Assembly (NCBI RefSeq): GCF_000158095.2
Contig: NZ_CM011002.1
Coordinates: forward strand, 4,377,703 to 4,441,702
Reading direction: 5' to 3'
DNA length: 64,000 nt
DNA from: Roseibium alexandrii DFL-11
GTDB taxonomy: Bacteria > Pseudomonadota > Alphaproteobacteria > Rhizobiales > Stappiaceae
Shown: positions 10,992 to 20,487 of the stretch, piece after piece
Numbering within the stretch: position 1 is the stretch's first letter
Layout: the number at the start of each line of letters is the position of its first letter
Notes under the pieces: generated by a model
Told to the model about the DNA's origin: nothing
The model's input: the letters and a program-made list of their open reading frames with translations, nothing else
Databases searched by the model: none
Program-made: the position numbers and the translations under genes

Positions 10992-11903
10992 ATGTCTGCA
11001 GGCTCGGGTCAAGGACAAAAACATGGTAGCGGTGCTGCCAATACCACGGCTCCAATTGCCGGGATCGGGCTGATCATTCTTGCTTGCCTGTGTTTCTCCG
11101 TTCTGGATGCGACCGCAAAGTACCTGTCCGCAAGCCTGCCAACGCTTCAAATTGTTTGGGTCCGGTTTGTCAGCCACGTGGTTCTCGCCCTTGTCTTGTT
11201 CCAGGTCTGGAGATCACCGCAGTACTTGCGCACTGACCGATGGGGACTCCAGATCGTGCGTGCCTTCTGCCTGTTAGGGACGACGATCTTCAATTTTTTG
11301 GCGGTTCGCTATCTGCAGCTTGCAGAAACGATGTCGATCATGTTCGCAGCGCCGTTTGTTATTACCGCTCTTGCCGGGCCATTTCTTGGGGAGTGGGCCG
11401 GAATTCGCAGGTGGGCTGCCATTGTTGTCGGGTTCATTGGCGTACTTGTGGTGACACGGCCGGGGCTCGGAGGGCTCCATTGGGCCGTCGTCTATTCGCT
11501 GGCCGCGATGACGTTCTATGCCGTTTATGCGCTCCTTACCCGGAAACTGGCTGCGACCGAAAGCTCCGCCGGAATGCTGATCATTTCAGGTGTCGTTGCC
11601 GCGGTTGCCATGGCGCCTGTGGGCATTTCTGTGTGGCAAGAGCCCAATGGGCTTTGGGAGTGGACCTTGCTGATTGCGACCGGGGCACTCGGCGGTGGAG
11701 GCCACTTTCTCTTCATTCTGGCACACCGTATGGCCCCAGCGCCGGTCCTTGCGCCTCTGATTTATGTTCAGATCGTTTGGATGATTGTTCTTGGCTATCT
11801 GATTTTTGACGATGTTCCGATCGTGACGACGATCCTGGGAGCGTCGATTGTTGTCGCCTCCGGCCTCTACATCCTCTACCGGGAGCAAGTGAAGGCAGCG
11901 TAA
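10992..11903 (+). CDS. EamA/DMT-family transporter
   Basis: 303 aa with about ten hydrophobic segments in two EamA repeats (about 20-155 and 165-298). It belongs to the drug/metabolite transporter superfamily, which exports amino acids, cofactors or S-adenosylmethionine-like solutes. Features include SVLDATAKYLS in TM1 and VRFVSHVVLALVLF in TM2. It starts 111 bp from the divergent ogt gene. Substrate not predictable from sequence. Confidence 0.88.
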   Translation: MSAGSGQGQKHGSGAANTTAPIAGIGLIILACLCFSVLDATAKYLSASLPTLQIVWVRFVSHVVLALVLFQVWRSPQYLRTDRWGLQIVRAFCLLGTTIFNFLAVRYLQLAETMSIMFAAPFVITALAGPFLGEWAGIRRWAAIVVGFIGVLVVTRPGLGGLHWAVVYSLAAMTFYAVYALLTRKLAATESSAGMLIISGVVAAVAMAPVGISVWQEPNGLWEWTLLIATGALGGGGHFLFILAHRMAPAPVLAPLIYVQIVWMIVLGYLIFDDVPIVTTILGASIVVASGLYILYREQVKAA

Positions 11904-12013
11904 GCCGCAATTCCGGTGCCTGCCCTGTTGACCCTGCGCTGGAGTTGACGGCTTAATAATCCCAGATTTGAAACGTCAGGTCTCAATCGGCTGGATTGCC
12001 TGGGAGGATCGGG

Positions 12014-12658
12014 ATGGAATTTGACCGCCGAACGCTGCTCATGGGTGCAACTGTTGTTGCTGGAACCATGGCATTGCCCGCAGCTGCGCGCGCAAGTGCG
12101 GCAGCTAATGCCTATTTTACCGGATACCAGGATGACAACGGGTATCGGTATCGCCGGACCAACTTCAAAAAGATTGATCCGGTCTGGCACCGTCAGATGG
12201 TCAAGTACTTCAGTCTGGAGCCTCCAGGCACTGTGGTGATCGATACCAACAACCATTTTCTTTATTGGGTCTGGGAAAACAACACTGCGCTCCGCTACGG
12301 GGTCGGAGTCGGCCGGGAAGGCTTTAAATGGTACGGGCGTGCCCGCATTGATCGGAAGGCCTTATGGCCGCGCTGGGTTCCGCCCCCCGAAATGCTGAAA
12401 CGCCAGCCTGAATTGCCGCGCAAAGTGGACGGCGGGGCGGCGAACAACCCGCTTGGGCCGCGGGCACTTTATCTTTACCGTGATGGCGTCGATCTTGGAT
12501 ACCGTTTGCACAGCACCTTGGAGCCCTGGAGCATTGGTCATGATGTGTCGAGTGGCTGTATCCGGATGTTCCCGGAGGACGTGATCGATCTCTACCAGCG
12601 CTGTCCGAAGGGCACAGGTGTGCTGGTGCTGGAACACCTTGGGGCAAATGCCGGTTGA
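12014..12658 (+). CDS. L,D-transpeptidase (YkuD family), exported
   Basis: 214 aa from ATG 12014, preceded by GGGAGG. A twin-arginine-like N-terminus (FDRRTLLMGATVVAG) and an AxA cleavage site (AARA) indicate export to the periplasm. The YkuD catalytic block is complete: a conserved His (RLHSTLEPWSIGHD) followed by VSSGCIRM with nucleophile Cys182. Such enzymes form 3-3 crosslinks in peptidoglycan or attach proteins to it. The upstream domain with KWYGRARIDRKALWPRWVPP is typical of the ErfK/YbiS-like group. The next gene starts 36 nt downstream, so the two are probably co-transcribed. Confidence 0.9.
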   Translation: MEFDRRTLLMGATVVAGTMALPAAARASAAANAYFTGYQDDNGYRYRRTNFKKIDPVWHRQMVKYFSLEPPGTVVIDTNNHFLYWVWENNTALRYGVGVGREGFKWYGRARIDRKALWPRWVPPPEMLKRQPELPRKVDGGAANNPLGPRALYLYRDGVDLGYRLHSTLEPWSIGHDVSSGCIRMFPEDVIDLYQRCPKGTGVLVLEHLGANAG

Positions 12659-12693
12659 ACCCGGTCATAAATGAAAAACAATTGGGGGCGTTT

Positions 12694-13227
12694 TTGACTA
12701 TTCGATTTGGCCGTACGACAGGCGGCATCTGTTTGGCTGTCGTCTTTGGCCTGGGGCTTGCCAGCTGCAATACGGCGTCAAACCTTGCTTCTCCGAACGT
12801 GACGAATGCTCCGGCGGCCGGTTTTGCCGAAATCCGTCCGGGATCTGAAGAAGAGTTCATCATCAATGTGGGCAGAAGGATCTATTTCGACAGAGGATCG
12901 GCCACGGTTTCTGACGAAGCGAAAATGACCCTTGATAACCAGGCAAAATGGTTGAAGCAGAACAAGTCCTGGTTGGTGAAAGTACAGGGCCATGCCGATG
13001 ATCCGGGCAGCGAAGCGGCCCAAAAAACACTGTCGACACAAAGGGCAACAGCGGTTTACAACGCGCTGATAGAACGGGGTGTCAATGCCAAACGCATGTG
13101 GGTCAAGGGCTATGGCGTGGAGCGTCCTGTAACCGATTGCGATGCAGTAACTTGTCAGTCGCAAAACCGCCGCGTTGTCGTGAATCTGCGAGAAGAATTC
13201 GACGCTTCCGCTCCCCAAAGCAACTGA
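12694..13227 (+). CDS. OmpA-domain lipoprotein (Pal-like)
   Basis: 177 aa, starting at a TTG at 12694 with GGGGG six bases upstream. This start gives a proper lipoprotein signal ending LASC with lipidated Cys25. An upstream TTG at 12655 would add residues before the signal. The OmpA peptidoglycan-binding domain (about 75-170) includes IYFDRGSATVS, VQGHADDPGSEAAQKTLSTQRA and NRRVVV. It anchors the outer membrane to peptidoglycan. It follows an L,D-transpeptidase, and the pair may act together on the envelope. It is not in a tol-pal context. Confidence 0.87.
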   Translation: MTIRFGRTTGGICLAVVFGLGLASCNTASNLASPNVTNAPAAGFAEIRPGSEEEFIINVGRRIYFDRGSATVSDEAKMTLDNQAKWLKQNKSWLVKVQGHADDPGSEAAQKTLSTQRATAVYNALIERGVNAKRMWVKGYGVERPVTDCDAVTCQSQNRRVVVNLREEFDASAPQSN

Positions 13228-13311
13228 TCAGAGTATTGTTACGCGGTATTGTTCCGGCTGGCGCAGCGTTCCAAACTGCCGCCCGCTGCAACCGAACTTT
13301 GAGTATACGGC

Positions 13312-14403
13312 ATGCCCGACAGTGAAAATAACAAGTCCCGCACACCGGAAGGGCCCCAACAACCCGGAAAACGCCTGACTTTAGGCCATATTGCCGACCA
13401 GCTTGGGATATCGACAGCTACGGTCTCTTTGGCCTTGCGGGACAGTCCGCTGGTCGCTGAAGAAACCCGGGCAAAGGTCAAGCAGACAGCCGAAGAGATC
13501 GGGTATATTTACAATAGGTCTGCGGCTTCGCTTCGGACTTCGAGAAGCCAGATTGTCGGGGTGGCGGTCCATGACATCTTGAACCCGTTCTTCGCCGAAG
13601 TGTTTTCAGCTCTTGAGGATGTTCTGGAAGAGCAGGGGCAGATGATTTTCATCTGTAATCACAGGGATGACGTGAAGCGGCAAAAGGCGTTCGTGAATAC
13701 CTTGCTCCAGCACCGTGCCGACGGTCTGATCCTCTGTCCCTCGGTCGGAACCTCCGCTGAAGAGATAAACCGTCTGGTTGATCAGGGCATCCCTGTCACT
13801 TTGGTTGCGCGTGAGGTGCCGGGTGTCTGGGCGCCCTGTGTGCGTGGCGACGATGAAGCCGGCATGTACCAGATCACAAAACACCTCATTGATCAGGGGC
13901 ACAGTCAGATCGCCATGCTGGGCGGCCGCCGTGACAGCTCCACCGGCAGATACCGGCATACGGGGTGGTGGCAGGCCATGCTGGATGCTGGATTAGACCC
14001 GGATGCGCAAGTTGATATGCCGGAGCTGATGACCCAAGCCGATGGGCGCTCGGCTGTACCGGCGATCTTGGGAGCCGCTGAAAGGCCGACAGCGGCTGTC
14101 TGTTTCAATGATTTGGTGGCCTTTGGCATGATGACCACCTTGCGGCGGGCGGGTGTCGAACCTGGGCCGGAAATGGCAATCACCGGTTATGACGACATTG
14201 ATGGTGCCGATGCCCGAACACCGGCTCTGACAACGGTCGGCGCGCAACCAGACAAGATTGGCCGATTGGCAGCACTGACTCTGCTTCGGCAAATCGCGGG
14301 TGACCGTGTTCCGAACACCCCAATTGTTATCGAGCCGCAGCTCCGCGTCCGGGAGAGTTCGCCGCCGCCGGGAGTGCGGTTGGCGCCGCAGTTACCTGAC
14401 TAA
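13312..14403 (+). CDS. LacI-family transcriptional regulator
   Basis: 363 aa. After a polar N-terminal extension of about 20 residues comes a LacI helix-turn-helix with LGHIADQLGISTATVSLALR and the hinge helix NRSAASLR. A periplasmic-binding-like effector domain follows (SQIVGVAVHDILNPFFAEVF to ITGYDDIDGA). LacI regulators usually control sugar or polyol uptake, but no sugar operon is adjacent. The convergent neighbour is a BCCT transporter. Ligand unknown. Confidence 0.9.
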   Translation: MPDSENNKSRTPEGPQQPGKRLTLGHIADQLGISTATVSLALRDSPLVAEETRAKVKQTAEEIGYIYNRSAASLRTSRSQIVGVAVHDILNPFFAEVFSALEDVLEEQGQMIFICNHRDDVKRQKAFVNTLLQHRADGLILCPSVGTSAEEINRLVDQGIPVTLVAREVPGVWAPCVRGDDEAGMYQITKHLIDQGHSQIAMLGGRRDSSTGRYRHTGWWQAMLDAGLDPDAQVDMPELMTQADGRSAVPAILGAAERPTAAVCFNDLVAFGMMTTLRRAGVEPGPEMAITGYDDIDGADARTPALTTVGAQPDKIGRLAALTLLRQIAGDRVPNTPIVIEPQLRVRESSPPPGVRLAPQLPD

Positions 14404-14412
14404 ACACTTCGA

Positions 14413-14438
14413 CAAAAATGGGCGGCATGGCCGCCCAT
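14413..14438 (-). terminator. terminator of the BCCT operon
   Basis: A 9-bp perfect stem (ATGGGCGGC with GCCGCCCAT, loop ATG) at 14418-14438. Read on the minus strand it is followed by TTTTTG, which places it as an intrinsic terminator for the BCCT gene ending at 14463. It may also slow transcription arriving from the convergent LacI gene. Confidence 0.75.
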
Positions 14439-14462
14439 CCCTTTGTCCAGATGACGTTTCAC

Positions 14463-16100
14463 CTAACGCGGTTCGTCTTTCAATCCCTTGAAGATCGTAT
14501 AACACGCGAGCAACAAGACGATTGTGAAGGGAAAGCCCGTAGAGACTGCCATGGCCTGCAAGGCCCCGAGGCCGCCGCCCAGTAAGAGCGCAATCGCGAC
14601 CAAGCCCTCGAACGTGCACCAGAAGACCCGTTGAGAAACAGGCGCATCCACCTTGCCACCGGCGGTGATCGTATCAATGACCAGGGATCCGGAGTCCGAT
14701 GAGGTCACGAAGAAGACGATTACCAGGATGATGGCAATGAACGACGTGATGGATGCAAACGGCAGGTCCGCAAGCATTCCGAACAAGGATAGCTCGGGGC
14801 TGTAGGATGCGATCACGTATTCACGAACCTGACTTCCCGAATCCGTCAGCACTTGGTGGATCGCAGTGCCGCCAAACGCGGTCATCCAGAGCACCGAGAC
14901 GATAGATGGAATGATCAGAACGCAGATTACGAACTCGCGCACCGTGCGGCCGCGGCTGACCCGGGCGATAAACATGCCGACAAACGGCGACCAGGAAATC
15001 CACCACGCCCAATAAAACGCAGTCCAGCCCTGCCGGAAACCGTCATCTTCCCGCCCGAAGGGCATGGAAAGCGGCACGACTTCTCGCGCATAGGCGCCCA
15101 GGTTGGCAAAGAAATCGCTGACGATCGTCATGGTTGGACCGGCAATGATTACGAACAGCAGCAGCAAAGCCGCAATCATCATATTGATCTCTGACAGCAC
15201 CTTCACGCCGCCGTCGAGACCCCGCATGACCGAAACAAGCGCGACAAGTGTGATCCCAATGATCAGGAACACCTGTGCTGTGCTGCTGACCGGAATGCCG
15301 AAGACAAACTCCAGCCCGGCATTGGCTTGCTGAGCACCAAATCCGAGGGATGTGGCAAGGCCAAAGAGGGTCGCGAAAACGGCAAGAATGTCGATCACAT
15401 GCCCCGGCCATCCCCAAGTCCGTTCCCCGAAGATTGGGTAGAAGACCGAACGCATGGTCAATGGCAGGCCTTTGTTAAAGGAGAACAAGGCCAGCGAAAG
15501 CGCAACAACGGCATAGATCGCCCAGGGGTGCAGCCCCCAGTGATAGATCGTTGCAGCCATACCCATGGCTTTGGCTGCGGCGACATTCTCTTCAATGAGA
15601 TTGCCATCGGCATCAAAGGGTGACGGCACGCCAAGCGGCGATGAAAACGCCATATGATAAACAGGTTCGAGCACGCCGAAGAACATCAGACCGATGCCCA
15701 TGCCAGCGGCGAACAGCATCGCGAACCAGCCGAAATACGTATAGTCGGGATCCGCGTCTTTGCCTCCAATACGCACACTGCCGAGCGGCGTGACGATTAG
15801 GGTGAGGCACACCAAAACGAAGACATTGCCAGATAGAATAAAGAACCAATCGAGATTGGACGTTAGCCACTTGCGCATGGCGTCGAAAATTGGCCCAACT
15901 TCCGTCTGAAAGGCGAGTGTAAGAAAGACAAACGCTACGATTGTCAGGCCGGAAACCAGGAAGACAGGATTGTGGATGTCCAGGTTAAATGGTCCAACCT
16001 GTGTTTCGATATTGTCTTGGCCGATCTCGTAGTCGGTATCGATCATGTTGGCAGCGCCGTCGGGGTCCGGGATGCCCTGATTGCTTGTATCGTCGCTCAT
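14463..16100 (-). CDS. BCCT-family betaine/choline-type transporter
   Basis: 545 aa with twelve predicted membrane segments. Diagnostic motifs are GMGIGLMFFGVLEP in TM3 and the aromatic box with signature YWAWWISWSPFVGMFIARVSRG in TM8, shared by BetP, OpuD and CaiT. These proteins take up quaternary ammonium osmolytes (glycine betaine, choline, carnitine, DMSP). GMGIG favours the sodium-coupled betaine type. AAGGAA precedes the ATG. The universal stress gene upstream (30-bp gap) is probably in the same transcript. Confidence 0.92.
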   Translation of the reverse strand: MSDDTSNQGIPDPDGAANMIDTDYEIGQDNIETQVGPFNLDIHNPVFLVSGLTIVAFVFLTLAFQTEVGPIFDAMRKWLTSNLDWFFILSGNVFVLVCLTLIVTPLGSVRIGGKDADPDYTYFGWFAMLFAAGMGIGLMFFGVLEPVYHMAFSSPLGVPSPFDADGNLIEENVAAAKAMGMAATIYHWGLHPWAIYAVVALSLALFSFNKGLPLTMRSVFYPIFGERTWGWPGHVIDILAVFATLFGLATSLGFGAQQANAGLEFVFGIPVSSTAQVFLIIGITLVALVSVMRGLDGGVKVLSEINMMIAALLLLFVIIAGPTMTIVSDFFANLGAYAREVVPLSMPFGREDDGFRQGWTAFYWAWWISWSPFVGMFIARVSRGRTVREFVICVLIIPSIVSVLWMTAFGGTAIHQVLTDSGSQVREYVIASYSPELSLFGMLADLPFASITSFIAIILVIVFFVTSSDSGSLVIDTITAGGKVDAPVSQRVFWCTFEGLVAIALLLGGGLGALQAMAVSTGFPFTIVLLLACYTIFKGLKDEPR

Positions 16101-16130
16101 GGAGCGTTCCTTTTAAGGTGAGAGGCGGGT

Positions 16131-16544
16131 CTAGCGGACAAGGAAGACCGAAACGCCCGCGTGGGACGCAATTCGGCCGCCGTTGGACGGCCATAACCGA
16201 TCTGACAGGTGGGGCACGTGCGTTGCCATAACCACCAGATCCGCGCCGGTTTCGTCGATCGCCTTTAAGAGAGCGTTTTCCAGATCAATCGACGGGTCAT
16301 GCGAAAAAAACGCCTGTCCCGTCGCATTAATCCCATGCTGCCTGCCTTGTGCTTCGGCAAACTCCGCCATCTTGGATTTGAGTTCATCCGGATTGTGGGC
16401 GAGCGCAGAAGGGGCTGCCGTTGATACCGCGGCAAAGACAACCGGAATGTTTTCAGACTTGGCGATTGCTGCCGTGGCCGAGATCGCCTTCTCAAGCGCA
16501 TCAGGGTGTCTAAGGTCAATTGGAACAAGTATTTTTTTAAACAA
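16131..16544 (-). CDS. universal stress protein UspA family
   Basis: 137 aa from a TTG start at 16544 with GGGAGG five bases upstream. Fold markers are KKILVPIDL at the N-terminus, ADLVVMATH near residue 107 and ASHAGVSVFLVR at the end. The usual ATP-binding pattern G-2x-G-9x-G-S/T is not clearly present, so it may not bind ATP. It precedes the BCCT transporter by 30 bp. In Halomonas the Usp protein TeaD modulates an ectoine transporter encoded in the same operon, so a similar regulatory role is plausible here but is inference. Confidence 0.85.
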   Translation of the reverse strand: MFKKILVPIDLRHPDALEKAISATAAIAKSENIPVVFAAVSTAAPSALAHNPDELKSKMAEFAEAQGRQHGINATGQAFFSHDPSIDLENALLKAIDETGADLVVMATHVPHLSDRLWPSNGGRIASHAGVSVFLVR

Positions 16545-16760
16545 GCGAACCTCCCATGGTTGTGCTCACCAAGATGTTGTCATCGAGGTAAACCGTAATG
16601 GCGCGGTCGCGTTCCAAATTTTTCTGTGATGGACTTGGTTTATGCTCACGTACTCATGCGCCAAACACCACGGTAGGGTCTCACCGTGATGTTCGACTGT
16701 CAAATGTACGGCATGCTCCGGCTGACCTGCGACATCCTGTCGCAAAGTCGGGTGTTGTGC

Positions 16761-18929
16761 CTATACCGCAGCGTCTGGCTCTAGTGCAGGCGTGAATTCG
16801 ACACAGCGATTCCTGCCGGTTTCTTTCGCGGTGTAAAGGGCCGTGTCGGCGCGCTGCATGAGCGTGGAAAACTCGACGTCTTCACGTGCGATGGATGCAA
16901 GCCCCATGCTGCAGGTAATCGCTTGGTCGACATTGTCGAACTGGCACTCTTCTACGATTTTTTCGCGAAGCCTCTGTGACACCAGCATGGCATCTTCCAT
17001 GGTGGTGTTGTGCAGGATCATGCAGAACTCTTCGCCGCCGACGCGTCCAAATACGTCAACCGCGCGTAGGGCACCGCCGATAATACCGGTAAACTTCTTC
17101 AGCACTTCATCGCCGACAGCGTGGCCGCACCGGTCGTTGATACGCTTGAAGTTATCGATGTCGATCATGACAGCCGTGAAGAGGCGTTGTGTCCGGCGGT
17201 AGCGGGCGACTTCCGTGTTGGCGGCTTCGAGGAAAGCCCGGCGGTTCATGATGCCTGTCAGGTCGTCGATACTCGCGATCCGCTCCAGGTTAATCTTGGC
17301 TTGCATCAGAGCCTTGTGGGCACGGTCGCGGGCGATCTCATGACCGACCCAATCCGCAAACTGCCGGACGATTTGAACATCGGCTTCCGTAAACGGACGT
17401 TTTCTCACCTCTTCGGACGTGAAGTTGATTGTCCCATGGATTTCCCCGTCCACCAGGAGAGGAGCACCGATGTAGGTTTCCAGGCCGAAAACCCTGTAGC
17501 AAGGATGTTTTGCGAACTCAGACTTTGACGCCTCTGCCGTTGCGATCGGGCCATCGGCATCCAAAGTCAGTGTGCAATAGGTGTCTTCGAGCGGGAAGGA
17601 TGTCCCCGGTTCGATGACACATCCCGGGCTGTGCGCATGGCTGATGGAATAGCGGTCATCAATGACGTGACTGATGATCCCGCACGGCACGTCGAGATGT
17701 TCACATCCGAGCCGAAGGATCTCTGCAATCTTGTCTTCGTATGTAAGTTCGTTGGTTGACGTGATCGCATAGAGTTCTGCAAGTGTGCGCTCTGTCTTTA
17801 TCTTGTCCGTGATGTCGACAATCATGACCACGAGGCCTGAGACGTCACCCGCCTCGTCAAACCGAGGTGTTGCCTCAAACTGGCATTCGCGGGAAATGCC
17901 GTCCGGAAAGTGGAAAGCAATGTCTGCGGTAGACTTCTCGCCAGCATAGGCTTTTTGAAATGCCTGGCGAACCTGCTCGCGCTCTTTCCACGGAAGGCGT
18001 TCGCGAAGACGGGTGCCAATAAGCTCTTCCTGGGTTCCGTTGAACCATTCGCAGCCGATTTTGTTGATGAAGACGCACCGGCCTTCAAGATCAACCTCAG
18101 TGATGGAACAGGAAACGTTATCGGCAATCAGCGAGAGGTTCCGGTAAGCGGATTCGGCCTCAGCTTTGGCCGTTTTCATCTCCGTGATGTCTGCCCGAAT
18201 ACCTGCCCTCCGGCCACTCCGGGTTTTGGTCTCTGAAATACGAAGCCACCGGCCATCTGCCAGGGATTGTTCAATCACCTTGCCGTCGGCAGCTTTGTGA
18301 TGGCTCAGGCGTTCCTGGAGCCATTCCTCTTTCGTCAGGCCTTTGGTGTCGTACTGATCTCTATCGAGACCATATTTCAGGATGGCCTTAAAGGACTTGC
18401 CCGGCTGCATGGCGGGCGCTGAAGGCGCGTAGATTTCGCGGTAGGTGTTGTTGCAGACAACCAGCTTGTCATCCGTGTCGTAGATTGCAAAGCCTTCCGA
18501 AATTGCATCCAACGCGTCGTCCAGCGTTTCCGCGATGTTTTTGACCCGGTTTTCCAGCGCGATCCGCTCAGATTGGTCGCGTGAGATGAACAATATGCCG
18601 GTCAGTTCGTGATCAGCGTCAAAGAGTGGTGCGCTCACGACCTCCAGTGGGACAATACTTCCGTCCCCTGTTTTGATGTCGAAGGCATAGGACTTGCGAT
18701 GCCGCTGATCGGCCGGCGTGTCGTAGATCTCGCTAAGATTTTCGAAATGCTTTTTGTCTGCGAAAAAGCGCTCTGTCGTCGTGCCGATCAGGTCTTGACG
18801 ATCCACCTTGAGCAAGTTTTCCATCGCCTTGTTGACGAAGATGATCGTACGGTCGGGTTGCGTGACCAAAACACACTCATTGAGCTCTCCAAAGGATTGC
18901 TCCAGATCCAAGGCAATATTTGTCGCCAT
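16761..18929 (-). CDS. PAS-PAS-PAS-GAF-GGDEF diguanylate cyclase
   Basis: 722 aa, cytoplasmic with no membrane segment. Order: PAS (about 10-120), PAS-7-like (about 135-245), PAS (about 265-375), GAF (about 385-540), GGDEF (about 555-712). The active-site loop reads GGEEF at 631-635, compatible with activity, and RAVD at 622-625 is an intact inhibitory c-di-GMP site. It should make c-di-GMP in response to a ligand or redox signal sensed by the PAS/GAF modules. No EAL domain. It stands as a single gene. The 216 bases between it and usp show no gene. Confidence 0.92.
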   Translation of the reverse strand: MATNIALDLEQSFGELNECVLVTQPDRTIIFVNKAMENLLKVDRQDLIGTTTERFFADKKHFENLSEIYDTPADQRHRKSYAFDIKTGDGSIVPLEVVSAPLFDADHELTGILFISRDQSERIALENRVKNIAETLDDALDAISEGFAIYDTDDKLVVCNNTYREIYAPSAPAMQPGKSFKAILKYGLDRDQYDTKGLTKEEWLQERLSHHKAADGKVIEQSLADGRWLRISETKTRSGRRAGIRADITEMKTAKAEAESAYRNLSLIADNVSCSITEVDLEGRCVFINKIGCEWFNGTQEELIGTRLRERLPWKEREQVRQAFQKAYAGEKSTADIAFHFPDGISRECQFEATPRFDEAGDVSGLVVMIVDITDKIKTERTLAELYAITSTNELTYEDKIAEILRLGCEHLDVPCGIISHVIDDRYSISHAHSPGCVIEPGTSFPLEDTYCTLTLDADGPIATAEASKSEFAKHPCYRVFGLETYIGAPLLVDGEIHGTINFTSEEVRKRPFTEADVQIVRQFADWVGHEIARDRAHKALMQAKINLERIASIDDLTGIMNRRAFLEAANTEVARYRRTQRLFTAVMIDIDNFKRINDRCGHAVGDEVLKKFTGIIGGALRAVDVFGRVGGEEFCMILHNTTMEDAMLVSQRLREKIVEECQFDNVDQAITCSMGLASIAREDVEFSTLMQRADTALYTAKETGRNRCVEFTPALEPDAAV

Positions 18930-19078
18930 CTCTCGTTTCCCACCATCGCGCTTTTTTCAGCTTGAGCGGCATTGAACGGCCTAAAGGTTTAATAAAACAA
19001 TACGTAGCGTAATTCGAATTTTCTTAAGGTAAATTATGTCTTATTCAGAAGTATCTTAAGATGGGTGTGGATAAAGAC

Positions 19079-20254
19079 TTATGATTTTTGACCGGATAGG
19101 AAAATTTCTATCCTCTTAAGCGCTCTCTGGATGTTTTCGGATGAGTTTGCATAGCTAAGGCGGATGTAACCTTCTCCGAGTACACCGAAGTCCGGGCCTC
19201 CGATCACGGCAACGCCGGCGTCTTCCAAGAGTGCAGACGCCAATTTCTTAGCCTGCCATCCGGTCTGTTTGATGTTTGGATAGGCATAGAATGCGCCGAG
19301 TGGTGTTTTACAGGTAATCCCGTCGATAGCGTTCAGCCCCTCGACGACGATCTTCCGCCGCTGATCAAACTCCCGAACCATCGCATGAACGGCGTCTTGC
19401 GGACCAGTCAGGGCGGCAAGTGCAGCATATTGGGCAGGGGCGTTGACGCAGGACCAGGCATTGACCGCAAGCTTGCGTGCCTTGTCGATCAGTTGATCCG
19501 GCCACAAGGAAAACCCAAGCCGCCATCCAGTCATGGCATAGGTTTTGGACCAGCCGTCCAGCAAAATCAGGCGGTCGCGTATTTCCGGAAACGACAGCAA
19601 CGACACGTGCTCCATGCCGTCATAGGTCATCTGAGAGTAGATCTCGTCAGATAGAACAGCCGCATCGGGAAAGGCAGCCAGACCTTTGACAAGTCTTTCG
19701 ATTTCCGATCTCGGCGTGACACCACCCGTTGGATTTGCTGGTGAATTGAGGATGAGGAGACGGGTCTTGTCGGTCATTAGCGACAGGGTTTCTTCTGCGG
19801 AAAACGCAAAGTTGTTTTCTTCGCGAATTGGCACTGGAACCGGGCGTGCGCCCGTGAACTCAATCATTGACCGATAAATTGGAAAGCCGGGGTCCGGGTA
19901 AAGAATATCCACTCCGGGTTCGCCAAACATCAAGATCGCCATGAACATGGTGACCTTGCCACCTGGCAGAATGACGACATTGTCCGGATTGCTGTCGACG
20001 TTGTGACGCTTATGAAGATCGGCTGATACCGCTTCGCGCAACGGCGCAATGCCGGTTGCCGGTGTGTATCCATGGTGGCCATCCCGGAGGGCCTTGATAG
20101 CCGCTTCAACGATGTGGTCCGGCGTTTGAAAATCAGGCTGGCCAATACCAAGATTTATGATGTCATGCCCTTCGGACGCCAGCTGTGTTGCCCGCGCTAG
20201 AACGGCAAATGCATTTTCTTCACCGATCCGATCAAACCCAGAAATCGTTTTCAT
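19079..20254 (-). CDS. PLP-dependent aminotransferase, class I
   Basis: 391 aa fold-type I aminotransferase. Key motifs are NLGIGQPDFQTPDHI, the HGYTPATGIAPLREAV block, NSPANPTGG, and SKTYAMTGWRLG with the PLP lysine at 237. It belongs to the aspartate aminotransferase-like subgroup that includes aromatic and branched-chain transaminases, so the amino acid is not certain. GAAGG precedes the start. The divergent neighbour is the CobW-family gene. Confidence 0.9.
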   Translation of the reverse strand: MKTISGFDRIGEENAFAVLARATQLASEGHDIINLGIGQPDFQTPDHIVEAAIKALRDGHHGYTPATGIAPLREAVSADLHKRHNVDSNPDNVVILPGGKVTMFMAILMFGEPGVDILYPDPGFPIYRSMIEFTGARPVPVPIREENNFAFSAEETLSLMTDKTRLLILNSPANPTGGVTPRSEIERLVKGLAAFPDAAVLSDEIYSQMTYDGMEHVSLLSFPEIRDRLILLDGWSKTYAMTGWRLGFSLWPDQLIDKARKLAVNAWSCVNAPAQYAALAALTGPQDAVHAMVREFDQRRKIVVEGLNAIDGITCKTPLGAFYAYPNIKQTGWQAKKLASALLEDAGVAVIGGPDFGVLGEGYIRLSYANSSENIQRALKRIEIFLSGQKS

Positions 20255-20441
20255 GACGCCTTCGTTCCACGTTGCAAAGCTGACTTACTTCCAGTGATAG
20301 CACGCTGCGTGATGCCTTAAAGGCCGCTTGTGCCGAAAGCGGTTCGGGGGTTGGCACTTTGCCGCCTGGCTTTCAACAGCTGCAAAAATCGCGATCTGCT
20401 CTCCCAATTCGGCAAGGATATGATTATATGGCGGCTAACCG

Positions 20442-20474
20442 GGGCTCTGATGAGCCCGCCTTTTTCAATTTTCC
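20442..20474 (+). terminator. terminator-like hairpin in the cobW-family leader
   Basis: Stem GGGCTC (20442-20447) with GAGCCC (20452-20457), loop TGAT, then GCC followed by TTTTTCAATTTT. It ends about 14 nt before the start codon of the downstream gene. Because the upstream gene is divergent, it does not end another gene's transcript and may instead act as an attenuator. An outer GGC (20430-20432) can also pair with GCC (20458-20460). Confidence 0.6.
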
Positions 20475-20487
20475 AGGAAGATACGCA

